Shown here: positions 50,935-61,082 of the stretch, piece after piece
Position numbering within the stretch: the stretch's first letter is position 1
How the letters are laid out: every line of letters begins with the position of its first letter
NCBI RefSeq assembly: GCF_014269225.2
Contig: NZ_CP077097.1
Location: 998,001 to 1,062,000 of the forward strand
Origin: Pseudomonas anuradhapurensis
GTDB lineage: Bacteria > Pseudomonadota > Gammaproteobacteria > Pseudomonadales > Pseudomonadaceae
DNA length: 64,000 nt
Direction: 5' to 3'
Program-made: the position numbers and the translations under genes
The notes under the pieces: model-generated
What the model was told of the DNA's origin: nothing
The model's input: only the letters and a program-made list of their open reading frames with translations
Database searches by the model: none

Positions 50935-51570
50935 ATGTTGACCATCGCGCTTTCCAAAGGCCGTATTCTCGACGATACCCTGCCGCTGCTGGCGGAAGCC
51001 GGTATCGTGCCGACCGAGAACCCGGACAAGAGCCGCAAACTGATCATCCCCACCACGCAGGACGACGTGCGCCTGCTGATCGTGCGTGCCACCGACGTGC
51101 CGACCTATGTCGAGCATGGTGCCGCCGACCTGGGTGTGGCCGGCAAGGACGTGCTGATGGAGTATGGCGGCCAGGGCCTGTACGAGCCCCTGGACCTGCA
51201 GATTGCCCGTTGCAAGCTGATGACTGCCGGCGTGGTCGGTGCAGCCGAGCCCAAGGGCCGTCTGCGCGTGGCGACCAAGTTCGTCAACGTAGCCAAACGC
51301 TATTACGCCGAACAGGGCCGTCAGGTCGACATCATCAAGCTGTACGGCTCGATGGAGCTGGCACCGCTGATCAACCTCGCCGACAAGATCATCGACGTGG
51401 TCGACACCGGCAATACCCTGCGTGCCAACGGCCTGGAGCCTCAGGAACTGATCGCCACGATCAGCTCGCGCCTGGTGGTCAACAAGGCCTCCATGAAAAT
51501 GCAGCACGCCCGTATCCAGAGCCTGATCGACACGCTGCGCCAAGCAGTCGAGTCGCGACACCGCGGTTGA
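50935..51570 (+). CDS. hisG: ATP phosphoribosyltransferase, short form HisG
   Basis: 211 residues: the short HisG lacking the C-terminal regulatory domain, so it needs HisZ, which is not in this window. It starts [30 protein letters not shown] is the PRPP-binding signature. First step of histidine synthesis. The ATG at 50935 is the family start; upstream in-frame ATG at 50917 is less likely. Confidence 0.95.
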   Translation: MLTIALSKGRILDDTLPLLAEAGIVPTENPDKSRKLIIPTTQDDVRLLIVRATDVPTYVEHGAADLGVAGKDVLMEYGGQGLYEPLDLQIARCKLMTAGVVGAAEPKGRLRVATKFVNVAKRYYAEQGRQVDIIKLYGSMELAPLINLADKIIDVVDTGNTLRANGLEPQELIATISSRLVVNKASMKMQHARIQSLIDTLRQAVESRHRG

Positions 51571-51696
51571 CTCCTGCGCGCGACCTTCGCTGTCGCGCCC
51601 GTCTATCCGCGTCATAGCCTTTTTTCTTGGGTGCCCGCGCGGATCGACTGGTAGCCTAGGGCGCCTGAGCATTCGCCAATAATCGAGGCCCTCGCC

Positions 51697-53022
51697 ATGA
51701 CCGTGTCCACTGCAATTGCCCGTCTCAACGCTGCTGATCCGGATTTCGCCCGACATCTGGATCATCTGCTGAGCTGGGAAAGTGTGTCCGATGACGCGGT
51801 CAACCAGCGCGTGCTCGACATCATCAAGGCTGTGCGCGAGCGCGGCGATGCGGCGCTGGTGGAGTTCACCCAGCGTTTCGATGGTGTCGATGCCAAGTCG
51901 ATCGACGACCTGATCCTCAAGCGCGACCGCCTGGAACTGGCTCTGACCCGCATTACCCCGGCCCAGCGCGAAGCCCTGGAAAAAGCCGCCAACCGTGTGC
52001 GCCTGTACCACGAGCGGCAGAAGCAGGACTCCTGGCAATACACCGAAGCCGACGGCACCGTGCTCGGCCAGAAGGTCACCCCGCTGGACCGCGCCGGCCT
52101 GTACGTGCCGGGCGGCAAGGCGTCGTACCCGTCGTCGGTGCTGATGAATGCCATCCCGGCCAAGGTTGCCGGCGTGGCCGAAGTGGTCATGGTGGTGCCC
52201 ACCCCGCGTGGCGAGGTCAATGAGCTGGTGCTGGCGGCGGCCTGCATCGCCGGGGTCGACCGGGTGTTCACCGTCGGTGGCGCCCAGGCCGTTGCGGCGC
52301 TGGCCTACGGTACCGAGAGCGTGCCGCAGGTAGACAAGATCGTCGGCCCGGGCAACATCTACGTCGCCACGGCCAAGCGCCACGTGTTCGGCCAGGTAGG
52401 CATCGACATGATCGCCGGCCCATCGGAAATCCTCGTGGTGTGTGACGGCCAGACCGATCCGGACTGGATCGCCATGGACCTGTTTTCCCAGGCCGAGCAC
52501 GACGAAGACGCCCAGGCGATCCTGGTCAGCCCGGACGCGGCTTTCCTTGACCGCGTTGCCGCCAGCATCGACAAGTTGCTGCCGACCATGGAGCGTGCCG
52601 CGATCATCGAGAAATCGATCAATGGCCGTGGCGCGTTGATCCAGGTGCGTGACATGCAGCAGGCCATTGAAGTGGCCAACCGTATCGCGCCGGAGCACCT
52701 CGAACTGTCAGTGGCCGACCCGCAGGCCTGGCTGCCGCAGATCCGCCACGCGGGCGCGATCTTCATGGGCCGCCACACCAGCGAAGCGCTGGGTGACTAC
52801 TGCGCCGGCCCCAATCACGTGCTGCCCACTTCCGGCACCGCGCGTTTTTCCTCGCCGCTGGGGGTGTATGACTTCCAGAAGCGTTCGTCGATCATCTTCT
52901 GCTCCGAACAGGGCGCGTCCGAACTGGGCCACACCGCTTCGGTCCTGGCCCGTGGCGAGTCGCTGACCGCCCACGCCCGCAGCGCTGAATACCGTATCCT
53001 GACCCAACAGAAGGGGAACTGA
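51697..53022 (+). CDS. hisD: Histidinol dehydrogenase HisD
   Basis: 441 residues. The signature [16 protein letters not shown] and the zinc/His region [15 protein letters not shown] are present, with [19 protein letters not shown] near 350-370. It oxidises histidinol to histidine with two NAD. It lies 126 bases after hisG and 2 before hisC. Confidence 0.96.
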   Translation: MTVSTAIARLNAADPDFARHLDHLLSWESVSDDAVNQRVLDIIKAVRERGDAALVEFTQRFDGVDAKSIDDLILKRDRLELALTRITPAQREALEKAANRVRLYHERQKQDSWQYTEADGTVLGQKVTPLDRAGLYVPGGKASYPSSVLMNAIPAKVAGVAEVVMVVPTPRGEVNELVLAAACIAGVDRVFTVGGAQAVAALAYGTESVPQVDKIVGPGNIYVATAKRHVFGQVGIDMIAGPSEILVVCDGQTDPDWIAMDLFSQAEHDEDAQAILVSPDAAFLDRVAASIDKLLPTMERAAIIEKSINGRGALIQVRDMQQAIEVANRIAPEHLELSVADPQAWLPQIRHAGAIFMGRHTSEALGDYCAGPNHVLPTSGTARFSSPLGVYDFQKRSSIIFCSEQGASELGHTASVLARGESLTAHARSAEYRILTQQKGN

Positions 53023-53024
53023 GC

Positions 53025-54074
53025 ATGAGTCGATTCTGGAGCCCCTTCGTCAAGGACCTGGTGCCTTACGTGCCGGGCGAGCAACCCAAGCTGGCCCGCC
53101 TGGTCAAGCTGAACACCAACGAGAACCCCTATGGCCCATCGCCGAAGGCGCTGGAGGCCATGCGTGGCGAGCTGAACGACAACCTGCGCCTGTACCCGGA
53201 CCCGAACAGCGACCGCCTGAAGCAGGCGGTGGCCGAGTATTACGGCGTCACCCCGGCGCAAGTGTTCGTCGGCAACGGCTCCGACGAGGTGCTGGCACAC
53301 ATCTTCCACGGCCTGTTCCAGCACGCTCGCGGCCCGTTGCTGTTCCCCGACGTCAGCTACAGCTTCTACCCGGTGTACTGCGGCTTGTATGGCATTGCGT
53401 TCGAGCAGGTGGCGCTGGATGAGCAGTTCCAGATCCGCATTGCTGACTACAACAAACCCAACGCCGGGATCATTTTCCCCAACCCTAACGCGCCGACCGG
53501 CTGCCTGCTGCCGTTGCAGGCGATCGAGCAGTTGCTGCAAGCCAACCGCGACTCGGTGGTGGTGGTGGACGAAGCCTACATCGACTTCGGCGGTGAAACG
53601 GCCATCAGCCTGGTGGATCGCTATGACAACCTGCTGGTGACCCAGACCCTGTCGAAGTCCCGCTCGCTCGCCGGTTTGCGTGTGGGCCTGGCAGTCGGTC
53701 ACCCGGACCTCATCGAGGCGCTGGAGCGGATCAAGAACAGCTTCAACTCCTACCCGCTTGACCGCATGGCGATCGTGGGCGCTGCGGCTGCCTTCGAGGA
53801 CAAGGCCTACTTCGAGGCAACCTGCCGCAAGGTGATCGACAGCCGTGAAGCATTGGTGGAACAGTTGGTCGGCAAGGGCTTCGAGGTATTGCCATCGGCG
53901 GCCAACTTCATCTTCGCCCGCCACCCCCAGCAGGATGCCGCACAGCTGTCGGCGCGCCTGCGTGAGCAGGGCGTGATCGTGCGTCACTTCAAGCAGGAGC
54001 GCATTGCCCAGTTCCTGCGTATCACCATTGGCACGCCGGAGATGAACCAGGCGCTGCTCGATGCCTTGAACTGA
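53025..54074 (+). CDS. hisC: Histidinol-phosphate aminotransferase HisC
   Basis: 349 residues, class-I/II PLP aminotransferase. The Schiff-base Lys211 is in [21 protein letters not shown] and [10 protein letters not shown] bind the cofactor. It makes histidinol phosphate. Start follows the hisD stop by 2 bases. Together hisG, hisD and hisC form a partial his cluster, the usual Pseudomonas arrangement. Confidence 0.95.
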   Translation: MSRFWSPFVKDLVPYVPGEQPKLARLVKLNTNENPYGPSPKALEAMRGELNDNLRLYPDPNSDRLKQAVAEYYGVTPAQVFVGNGSDEVLAHIFHGLFQHARGPLLFPDVSYSFYPVYCGLYGIAFEQVALDEQFQIRIADYNKPNAGIIFPNPNAPTGCLLPLQAIEQLLQANRDSVVVVDEAYIDFGGETAISLVDRYDNLLVTQTLSKSRSLAGLRVGLAVGHPDLIEALERIKNSFNSYPLDRMAIVGAAAAFEDKAYFEATCRKVIDSREALVEQLVGKGFEVLPSAANFIFARHPQQDAAQLSARLREQGVIVRHFKQERIAQFLRITIGTPEMNQALLDALN

Positions 54075-54084
54075 GCCGAGGTCT

Positions 54085-54114
54085 GCAGGAGTGGGGACAT
54101 CCGCTCCTGCAGGG
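54085..54114. terminator. Hairpin after hisC
   Basis: CTGCAGGAG and CTCCTGCAG form a perfect 9-base stem around about 12 bases, between hisC and the convergent phosphohydrolase gene. No T-run, so it is a weak end signal or REP remnant. Confidence 0.5.
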
Positions 54115-54123
54115 CCGCCCCGC

Positions 54124-55320
54124 TCAGTACCTGATTTTCTCGATACTCAATCGCGCGCTGGCTGGCCGGGTGCGCACCGCGACCGGCGTGCCATCAAGTT
54201 CGAGCACGTAGTCGTCGGCCTGGCGCATGCCTTCGGGATCGGTCCACTGCTGCAGGTAAGCCTGCGCATTGGCGACGACCTGGCCATTCTTGTGAATGAT
54301 CACGGTCCCTGGCGAGTCGCTGTTCCACAACAATTTGCCTTCGGCTTCGATGGCCCGTGCCTTGCGTACGCCGGTAGCGCCCAGCAGCGGCGTACCGTCG
54401 AGCCGCCATTCCGGCAGCAGGTCGAGCCCCATGTGCCTGAGCACGGTTGGGGCTACCGAGGTCTGCGCTGCGTAGCCATACAAGTTGTTGGGCCCCGGGT
54501 TGTCTTCTGGAATGCTGGGTTGGTTCAGCTCTTCATTCAACGGCTTGTTGCTGGCAATGAACACGGTCTTCTCCTGCTCGGTCACACCGCCATGGCCAGT
54601 GCCCCAGTAATCCCGACCGTGGTCAGTGCAGACAATCACCAGCCAATCCTCCTGCGGATACTGGGTCATGCGCTGTTCCACCTTGTCCAGCAGGCGCCCC
54701 AGGCGCGCGTCAGCTTCGCGCAGGGCTGCCTGGTAGGCCGGCCCGAAGCCACTGGCGTGGCCGGCCTGGTCGGGTTCGTCGAGCTGAATGAAGGTGAAGT
54801 CGGCCGGGGTATTGCCCAGTATCTCCAGGGTTCGCGCGGTGACCTGCTCATCATTCAGGCCGCTTTCGCGCAGGTTATTGCCCTGCGCGTCCACCAGCAG
54901 GTAGGCAGTGTTGATCGGCGACCAGTTGACGATGCTGGCGATGTAGGCGTTTGGCCGTGCATCGCGTAGCCGCTTGAACAGGCTGGGGAACTCGGGAGCG
55001 ATGCGCAAGGTTTCGGAGTTGGAGACCACCTTGTGCTTGTTGGCCCACACACCTGACAACAGGGTGATCCACCCCGGGCCGCTGACCGTGGCCTGCTCGC
55101 TGGCCCGCCCGGTTATGCCGCCGGCATAGGCCTTGCCATAGAACAGGCGCTTGTGCAGGTTGGTATCGGCGCCCAGCTGTTCGTAATGCTGAAGTTGGAC
55201 GCCGTCCATGCCGATGATCAGCGTCTTCGGTTGCGTTTGCAGCGGTTTGACGTCGCAGCCATTGACCAGCAGCGCAGCCAGCAGCAGGGCGGTCCAGCGT
55301 AGGGCTCTGATGATCGACAT
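54124..55320 (-). CDS. Lipoprotein phosphohydrolase, alkaline phosphatase superfamily
   Basis: 398 residues. The N-terminus is a lipoprotein signal ending LLVNGC (Cys22). The body is of the type I phosphodiesterase/nucleotide pyrophosphatase family: LIIGMDGV (metal Asp), then SGPGWITLLSGVW where the nucleophile Thr is expected, FIQLDEPDQAGH, and VCTDHGRDYWGTGHGG with further metal ligands. Substrate unknown; it would act in the periplasm or at a membrane. It is convergent with hisC and divergent from the FCD regulator. Confidence 0.83.
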   Translation of the reverse strand: MSIIRALRWTALLLAALLVNGCDVKPLQTQPKTLIIGMDGVQLQHYEQLGADTNLHKRLFYGKAYAGGITGRASEQATVSGPGWITLLSGVWANKHKVVSNSETLRIAPEFPSLFKRLRDARPNAYIASIVNWSPINTAYLLVDAQGNNLRESGLNDEQVTARTLEILGNTPADFTFIQLDEPDQAGHASGFGPAYQAALREADARLGRLLDKVEQRMTQYPQEDWLVIVCTDHGRDYWGTGHGGVTEQEKTVFIASNKPLNEELNQPSIPEDNPGPNNLYGYAAQTSVAPTVLRHMGLDLLPEWRLDGTPLLGATGVRKARAIEAEGKLLWNSDSPGTVIIHKNGQVVANAQAYLQQWTDPEGMRQADDYVLELDGTPVAVRTRPASARLSIEKIRY

Positions 55321-55459
55321 AAGTCATGCCTTGATGAGGTCGGGCTCAAGCGTTGCAACAACCCCACGCGCTGACAACTGGTAGAAATGCCAGTTGAATT
55401 GCCGTGCGCAAGGCTTTCCATTAAGCTGCACGAATTCATCGGATGATTGGTTGAGTGAA

Positions 55460-56110
55460 ATGAGCAGCGAATTGACCAGGCGCTCACTGGTCGAACTTGC
55501 CGTCGAGCGCATGCGCGAACGCATCCTCCAGGGCGACTGGCAAATCGGCCAACGTCTGCCCACCGAACCGGTGCTGGCCGTGGAGCTGGGCATCAGCCGT
55601 AATACCGTGCGCGAGGCCATGCGTGTGCTGGCATTCAGCGGCCTGGTGGAAATTCGCCAGGGCGATGGCAGTTACCTGCGCACCGCCCAGGATCCGCTGC
55701 AGGCCGTGCAGGCGATGTCACGCTGCTCACCTGAACATGCCCGTGAAACCCGGCACATTCTGGAAGCAGAGGCTATCGGCCTGGCCGCGCTGCGGCGTAC
55801 CGATGCCGACCTGCAGGCGTTGCGTGATGCTCTGGCGGTCAGTGCCGGGCATTTTCATGGCGATGTTGCCGCCTACGTGGCCTGCGACCTGGTGTTTCAC
55901 CAACGGCTGGTCGATGCCGCCCACAACCCGGCACTCAGCGAGTTGTACCGCTACTTTTCCGGGGTGGTGGCTGCCGCGCTGCAGCACAACATGACCACCG
56001 TTCCGCGCTGCCAGGCCACGTTCGACCTGCACGGGCAGATTCTCGAGGCCATCGAGCAACGCGACGCGGAGCGGGCCAAACGCCTGAGCCGTACCCTCAT
56101 CGAATCCTGA
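55460..56110 (+). CDS. FadR/GntR-family regulator with FCD domain
   Basis: 216 residues. An N-terminal winged helix (about 8-75, RMRERILQGDWQIGQRLPTE and LGISRNTVREAMRVLAFSGL) and a C-terminal FCD ligand domain (HILEAEAIGLAALRRTD, then HQRLVDAAHNPALSELYRYF). Start ATG at 55460 with GAGTGAA upstream. The MFS gene begins 12 bases later, so it probably controls that gene and itself. Ligand unknown. Confidence 0.88.
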   Translation: MSSELTRRSLVELAVERMRERILQGDWQIGQRLPTEPVLAVELGISRNTVREAMRVLAFSGLVEIRQGDGSYLRTAQDPLQAVQAMSRCSPEHARETRHILEAEAIGLAALRRTDADLQALRDALAVSAGHFHGDVAAYVACDLVFHQRLVDAAHNPALSELYRYFSGVVAAALQHNMTTVPRCQATFDLHGQILEAIEQRDAERAKRLSRTLIES

Positions 56111-56122
56111 CCCGAGAACGCC

Positions 56123-57403
56123 ATGGCTGAATCCATCACCCGTAACACCCCGCCACCTGAGCGGGAACTCGATGAGCTGCTGATCGATGCCGAGGCTGAC
56201 GACGAGCAGGTCCAGCAGCAGCCTGTGCTGCTGCGGCGGCCGTGGCTGCTGTTGCTCGGCCTGGTGCTGGTGGCGCTGAACCTGCGCCCGGCGTTGTCGA
56301 GCATGGCGCCAGTGCTTGGCCAGGTGTCCGCGGGCCTGGGGCTGAACGCCTCGCTGGCTGGCTTGCTGACCACCTTGCCAGTGTTGTGCCTGGGTTTGTT
56401 CGCCCCGTTGGCGCCAGTGCTGGCGCGTCGCTTCGGCAGTGAGCGGGTGATCCTCGGCATCCTCGCCAGCCTGGCGCTGGGCATCGTGGTGCGCAGTAGC
56501 TTCGGTGCTATCGGAGTGTTCCTCGGCAGCCTGGTGGCCGGGGCCAGCATCGGCATCATCGGCGTGCTGTTGCCGGGTATCGTCAAGCGCGACTTCCCGC
56601 AGCACGCCGGCACGCTGACCGGCGTGTACACCATGGCGCTATGCCTGGGCGCGGCCATGGCAGCGGGGGCCACCGTCCCGCTGGCGCAGCACTTCGACGG
56701 CAGCTGGGCGCTGGGGCTGGGCTTCTGGGCGCTACCGGCGCTGCTGGCCATGCTGGTCTGGCTGCCCCAAGCCCGCCAGGGGCATGGCTTGCACAAGGTG
56801 GCCTATCGCGTGCGTGGCCTGTGGCGTGATCCCTTGGCCTGGCAGGTGACCTTGTACATGGGCCTGCAATCGTCGCTGGCCTACATCGTGTTCGGTTGGT
56901 TGCCGTCAATCCTGATTGGTCGCGGCCTGAGCCCGACCGAGGCGGGGTTGGTGCTGTCGGGGTCGGTGATCGTGCAGTTGCTCAGTTCGCTCAGTGCGCC
57001 GTGGCTGGCCACGCGCGGCAAGGACCAGCGGCTGGCGATCGTGCTGGTCATGCTGACCACCCTGGCCGGCTTGTTCGGTTGCCTGTATGCGCCGCTTGGC
57101 GGGCTGTGGGGCTGGGCGGTACTGCTGGGCCTGGGGCAGGGCGGTACCTTCGCCCTGGCGCTGACCTTGATCGTGCTGCGTTCGAAAGACGCCCATGTCG
57201 CGGCCAACCTGTCGAGCATGGCCCAGGGCGTGGGCTACACCTTGGCGTCGATGGGGCCGTTTGCGGTGGGCCTGGTGCATGACCTGAGCGGTGGCTGGGC
57301 CGCCGTAGGCTGGATTTTTGCCGTGCTGGGGGTTGGCGCCATCGTGTTCGGGCTGGGGGCTGGGCGAGCTTTGCATGTGCAGGTGACCAGCGAGAAGGTT
57401 TGA
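56123..57403 (+). CDS. MFS transporter, CynX/NimT family
   Basis: 426 residues with twelve predicted helices after a 35-residue acidic, Gln-rich cytoplasmic N-terminus. Motifs such as LVLVALNLRPALSSMAPVLG and FVFGWLPSILIGRGLSP-like segments are those of CynX/NimT, linked to cyanate or 2-nitroimidazole in E. coli. No cyanase gene is nearby, so the substrate is open. Co-transcribed with the FCD regulator. Confidence 0.87.
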   Translation: MAESITRNTPPPERELDELLIDAEADDEQVQQQPVLLRRPWLLLLGLVLVALNLRPALSSMAPVLGQVSAGLGLNASLAGLLTTLPVLCLGLFAPLAPVLARRFGSERVILGILASLALGIVVRSSFGAIGVFLGSLVAGASIGIIGVLLPGIVKRDFPQHAGTLTGVYTMALCLGAAMAAGATVPLAQHFDGSWALGLGFWALPALLAMLVWLPQARQGHGLHKVAYRVRGLWRDPLAWQVTLYMGLQSSLAYIVFGWLPSILIGRGLSPTEAGLVLSGSVIVQLLSSLSAPWLATRGKDQRLAIVLVMLTTLAGLFGCLYAPLGGLWGWAVLLGLGQGGTFALALTLIVLRSKDAHVAANLSSMAQGVGYTLASMGPFAVGLVHDLSGGWAAVGWIFAVLGVGAIVFGLGAGRALHVQVTSEKV

Positions 57404-57501
57404 AGGGGAACCTGGCCAGTACCGGCCTCTTCGCGGGTACTGGTATAAGCCTGTGGGGCAGATTATCGTGCAGCTTTCCACCCCAGGACGGACCAGCCCT
57501 C

Positions 57502-57987
57502 ATGAGCGACGCCAACCGCGAACTCATCACCCGCTTCTACCAGGCCTTCCAGCGCCTTGACGCCGAGGCCATGGTGGCCTGCTACAGCGACGATATCGTC
57601 TTCAGCGACCCGGTATTCGGTACCTTGCGTGGCAGGGACGTGGGTGACATGTGGCGGATGCTCACTACCCGGGCGAAGGATTTCACCCTGACGTTCGACG
57701 GCGTACGCGCCGATGAGCGCAGCGGTGGCGCACACTGGGTCGCCACCTACCTGTTCAGCCAGACTGGCCGTACTGTGGTCAACGATATCCAGGCGCGTTT
57801 CGTGATCCGCGATGGGCTGATCTGCCAGCATGACGACACCTTCGACCTGTGGCGTTGGGCGCGGCAGGCGCTGGGTGCTCCAGGCCTGCTGCTTGGCTGG
57901 TCGCCGCTCGTACAGAACAAGGTACGCCAGCAAGCGTTCAAGGGCTTGCGGGCGTATCAGCATGCTCAGGGCAGCGCCACGGCCTGA
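57502..57987 (+). CDS. SnoaL/NTF2-like protein
   Basis: 161 residues of the NTF2-like fold: RELITRFYQAFQRLDAEAM, CYSDDIVFSDPVFGTLRG, and WRWARQALGAPG near the end. Members bind or isomerise small hydrophobic molecules; no specific reaction can be named. The ATG at 57502 is the family start. Its 3' end overlaps the convergent halovibrin-like gene by 22 bases. Confidence 0.83.
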   Translation: MSDANRELITRFYQAFQRLDAEAMVACYSDDIVFSDPVFGTLRGRDVGDMWRMLTTRAKDFTLTFDGVRADERSGGAHWVATYLFSQTGRTVVNDIQARFVIRDGLICQHDDTFDLWRWARQALGAPGLLLGWSPLVQNKVRQQAFKGLRAYQHAQGSATA

Positions 57988-58838
57988 TCACTGTCGTGGT
58001 AGCTGAAGATGGCACGCTCAGTGGTGTTGTCCGGTAGGCGGATGCGAATCACCGGAATGAAACTGCCATAGGTCTGGTGCCAGTCCTGCTGGTCGGCCTG
58101 AGCCTGCTGCAGGGCACCATGCTCGCCCTCGATGTGGAAAAACGACTGGATCGGCAGGCGATTGGCGCTCGCTTCGTCCCAGGCGCCAATCACCACTTCG
58201 TTCCAGGGAAATGGCAGCTCGCGGGCGAACAGTTGTTTGGCGCGCAGGCTTTGATGGAAGGCCTCGGCCCGTTCCGGCACCCTCGCGCGGCGGATGTCGA
58301 AGGCGCATTGGCGTTTATAATCCCCGCTCTGCCTGAAGCGCGCGATCCATTGCTCGGCAGTGAACACCTCCTGTTCATGGCAGGCTGCCTCGGTTTCGGC
58401 CGTTTGCCGGTTATTGCCGCAACCGCGATTATCGCGTTCCCAGGTGTCGCCGTCGGTGGGCCAGGCGCACAGCATCTCGTAGCGTAGGGAGCCTTGCGGG
58501 CGTTGCAGTATCGGGTACAGGGTGAAGCCACTACGGCCATCGGCAGCCAGCCGGGTGGTGGGGATATCGCTGCGCAGGTAGGAGAACGATACGCCGCCCT
58601 TGTCCTTGCTGTTCTGGCTATGATGCCAGGTGTGGTAATGCGGTGACGGCCTGGTCGAGCGAAGCAGCACACCCGAGCAGGCGTGGGCAGGTACGGCTTT
58701 GCCCTCGCACTGGGCGGGGGTGGCGTCGTAGTTGTCTTGCATTTGTCTGGCGGTTTCCTTTCCAGTCGACGCCTGTGCGGCGAATGCAGCCACAAGCAGT
58801 GCTGCACCCAAGCCAATGTGTGGAAGCGAATCAAGCAT
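57966..58838 (-). CDS. Halovibrin HvnA-like secreted protein
   Basis: 290 residues with a signal peptide (about 1-22, [15 protein letters not shown]), so exported. Six Cys in the mature part suggest disulfides. Visible segments are [36 protein letters not shown] and [13 protein letters not shown], which I recall from proteins annotated as halovibrin HvnA; the Vibrio fischeri HvnA is a secreted NAD glycohydrolase. Activity here is inference from that resemblance. The ATG at 58838 begins the signal peptide. It overlaps the SnoaL-like gene tail to tail. Confidence 0.7.
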   Translation of the reverse strand: MLDSLPHIGLGAALLVAAFAAQASTGKETARQMQDNYDATPAQCEGKAVPAHACSGVLLRSTRPSPHYHTWHHSQNSKDKGGVSFSYLRSDIPTTRLAADGRSGFTLYPILQRPQGSLRYEMLCAWPTDGDTWERDNRGCGNNRQTAETEAACHEQEVFTAEQWIARFRQSGDYKRQCAFDIRRARVPERAEAFHQSLRAKQLFARELPFPWNEVVIGAWDEASANRLPIQSFFHIEGEHGALQQAQADQQDWHQTYGSFIPVIRIRLPDNTTERAIFSYHDSDQAVALP

Positions 58839-58893
58839 GATGAAGCCCTCGATGAGTGGGCTCACCAAACTAGTGATGAAAAGAGCAGGCGTC

Positions 58894-59187
58894 GTGAGTG
58901 AACAAGTGCCGGATCAGGCAGTGAAACCCTGGTATGTCTACCTGGTACGGGCTGCCAATGGTTCGTTGTATTGCGGCATCAGCGATGATCCGCAGCGGCG
59001 CTTCCTGGCCCACCAGAAAGGGCAGGGCGCACGTTATTTCAAGACCAGCCCGGCCCAGGCGCTGGTGTATATGGAGCAATGGCCGGACAAGGGCGAGGCG
59101 TTGCGCCAGGAACGGCTGGTGAAGCGCCTGCGCAAGTCGGCGAAGGAGGCGTTGGTGGCCGGCTATGACAGCGCTTCGTCGCCCTAG
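58894..59187 (+). CDS. GIY-YIG nuclease family protein (YhbQ/UPF0213-like)
   Basis: About 97 residues: one GIY-YIG domain, [22 protein letters not shown], then [20 protein letters not shown]. The Tyr, Arg and Glu active-site positions are visible. The start is unsure: GTG at 58894 gives [18 protein letters not shown], an ATG at 58876 is also possible. The stop codon TAG lies inside the terminal repeat of the palindromic element that begins at 59182, so the last residues (SSP) may come from an insertion. Confidence 0.82.
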   Translation: MSEQVPDQAVKPWYVYLVRAANGSLYCGISDDPQRRFLAHQKGQGARYFKTSPAQALVYMEQWPDKGEALRQERLVKRLRKSAKEALVAGYDSASSP

Positions 59188-59331
59188 GCTCTGTACGAAA
59201 AACCTTGATACTTGTTCATGCTGCGTTGAAAACAGCCTCGGAATGCTCATGTACTCCAGTACACTCCGCTTCCTCGGCTGTTTTCGCCTTGCCTGACCTG
59301 CGTCTCAAGACTGTTCGTACAGAGCCTAGGG
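59182..59331. mobile_element. MITE-like palindromic element, 150 bases
   Basis: The ends CCCTAGGCTCTGTACGAA and TTCGTACAGAGCCTAGGG are perfect 18-base inverted repeats. Inside, GAAAACAGCC and GGCTGTTTTC form another perfect inverted pair at equal distance from the ends, and the centre has TGTACT / AGTACA. The whole is a near-symmetrical nested palindrome without an open frame. This fits a non-autonomous transposable element or a large REP-like hairpin. CTAG at both outer edges could be a target duplication. No transposase is nearby. Confidence 0.65.
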
Positions 59332-59370
59332 TCGCTTCGCGATGGGGCTGCGCAGCAGCCCCTTGGGCCA

Positions 59371-60378
59371 TCAGTCCTTGCGCCGCTTCAGCTGGTCCAC
59401 CAGGGTGGTCGGCAGCCCCTTGATGATCAAGGTCCCGGCCGCTTCGTCATATTCCACCCTGTCCCCCAGTAGATGCGCTTCGAAGCTGATCGACAGCCCC
59501 TCGGCACGCCCGGTGAAGCGGCGGAACTGGTTGAGGGTGCGCTTGTCCGCGGGGATTTCCGGTGACAGGCCGTAATCCTTGTTACGGATGTGGTCGTAGA
59601 ACGCCTTCGGCCGGTCCTCGTCGATCAGGCTGGACAGCTCTTCCAGGGTCACCGGCTCGCCCAGCTTGGTCTGGGTGGTGGCATAGTCCACCAGGGTCTG
59701 GGTTTTTTCGCGGGCGGACTCCTCCGGCAGGTCTTCGCTCTCGACGAAGTCACTGAAGGCCTTGAGCAGGGTGCGGGTTTCGCCCGGGCCGTCGACACCT
59801 TCCTGGCAGCCGATGAAATCGCGGAAGTAGTCGGAAACCTTCTTGCCGTTCTTGCCCTTGATGAACGAGATGTACTGCTTGGAGTTCTGGTTGTTCTTCC
59901 ATTCCGACAGGTTGATGCGCGCCGCCAGGTGCAACTGCCCGAGGTCAAGGTGGCGCGAAGGCGTCACATCGAGTTCGGCGTTCACCGCCACGCCTTCGCT
60001 ATGGTGCAGCAGGGCGATCGCCAGGTACTCGGTCATGCCTTGCTGGTAATGGGCAAACAGGATGTGGCCGCCGGTGGACAGGTTGGACTCTTCCATGAGC
60101 TTTTGCAGGTGTTCCACGGCCACGCGGCTGAAGGCGGTGAAGTCCTTTTCCTGGTCCAGGTACTGCTTCAGCCAGCCGCTCAGCGGGTAGGCGCCGGACT
60201 CACCGTGAAAGAAACCCCAGGCCTTGCCTTGCTTGGCGTTATAGCTGTCATTGAGGTCGGCCAGCAGGTTTTCGATAGCATCGGAGGCGGCCAGCTCGGA
60301 GTCGCGGGCATGCAGCACGGCGGGGCTGCCATCGGGCTTTTTGTCGATCAGGTGAACGATGCAATGACGGATTGGCAT
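59371..60378 (-). CDS. ndpA: Nucleoid-associated protein NdpA (YejK)
   Basis: 335 residues. N-terminus [20 protein letters not shown] and the later [19 protein letters not shown] and [19 protein letters not shown] match NdpA/YejK. It binds the nucleoid; the mechanism is not well known. The ATG at 60378 is the family start. Divergent from hupN across 371 bases. Confidence 0.92.
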   Translation of the reverse strand: MPIRHCIVHLIDKKPDGSPAVLHARDSELAASDAIENLLADLNDSYNAKQGKAWGFFHGESGAYPLSGWLKQYLDQEKDFTAFSRVAVEHLQKLMEESNLSTGGHILFAHYQQGMTEYLAIALLHHSEGVAVNAELDVTPSRHLDLGQLHLAARINLSEWKNNQNSKQYISFIKGKNGKKVSDYFRDFIGCQEGVDGPGETRTLLKAFSDFVESEDLPEESAREKTQTLVDYATTQTKLGEPVTLEELSSLIDEDRPKAFYDHIRNKDYGLSPEIPADKRTLNQFRRFTGRAEGLSISFEAHLLGDRVEYDEAAGTLIIKGLPTTLVDQLKRRKD

Positions 60379-60749
60379 GGAATTCTCGGCGGGCTGCAAA
60401 AGGTGCCAAGTTTACCCCAGACGCCAGGTGATGCAGTGGCCGGATGTTGGCAGAAATGCCGGTTGTTCGTTTTTTGTGCAAATTCGCGCGTTCGAGGCTA
60501 AAACCCCCGAAAAACCTGCATTTAATCGAAGTGCGCAGCGGATATTTATCCGTTCCTGTGGTAGCTTTGCGCGGTCTTGCGCCCAGCATGTGGCGCATTG
60601 CTGGCAACGTGCTGCCGGCGTGTCGAACCAAACGCCGATTTGCGTATCTACATACGCGATTGGCGCGGCCCTCCACTTTCAGGGGCTGGCCCGATAACGT
60701 CGTTAGTCCGCTGCATAACCATCGAATTTGATAGGGAAGGAACACCACC
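60379..60749. other. Divergent control region of ndpA and hupN
   Basis: No gene is supported. Two short perfect inverted repeats are visible: CGGATA / TATCCG at 60539-60552 and GCGTAT / ATACGC (loop CTAC) at 60642-60657. An AT-rich stretch at 60465-60480 could be an upstream bending site. Promoters for both genes must be here but no -10/-35 pair is clear. Confidence 0.5.
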
Positions 60750-61031
60750 ATGGCATTGACCAAAGACCAACTGATTGCCGACATCGCCGAATCGATCGCC
60801 GCGCCAAAAGCCACCGCCAAGAACGCTCTGGAGCAACTGGGCCAGATCGTTGCCGACCAGCTGGAAAACGGCGCTGAAATCACTCTGCCAGGCATCGGCA
60901 AGCTGAAAGTCACCGAGCGTCCTGCCCGTACCGGCCGCAACCCGTCGACTGGCGCTGCCATCGAAATCGCTGCCAAGAAAGTCGTCAAGTTCGTTCCAGC
61001 CAAAGTGCTGACCGACGCCATCAACAAGTAA
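60750..61031 (+). CDS. hupN: HU-family DNA-binding protein HupN
   Basis: 93 residues, HU fold, starting ALTKDQLIADIAESI. The DNA-arm segment is TERPARTGRNPSTGAAIEI. P. putida has three HU subunits, HupA, HupB and HupN; the position next to ndpA, rlmF and valS fits HupN. Start has AAGGAA upstream. A strong terminator follows. Confidence 0.88.
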   Translation: MALTKDQLIADIAESIAAPKATAKNALEQLGQIVADQLENGAEITLPGIGKLKVTERPARTGRNPSTGAAIEIAAKKVVKFVPAKVLTDAINK

Positions 61032-61048
61032 TTGTTGAAGCTTTGACG

Positions 61049-61082
61049 AAACCGCGCCCGGCTTGCCCGGGCGCGGTTTTTT
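61049..61082. terminator. Bidirectional terminator between hupN and rlmF
   Basis: AAACCGCGCCCGG and CCGGGCGCGGTTT form a 13-base perfect stem with CTTGC loop, T-run after it on plus and A/T-rich sequence on the other side. The first base of the rlmF stop codon abuts the T-run. Confidence 0.9.
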
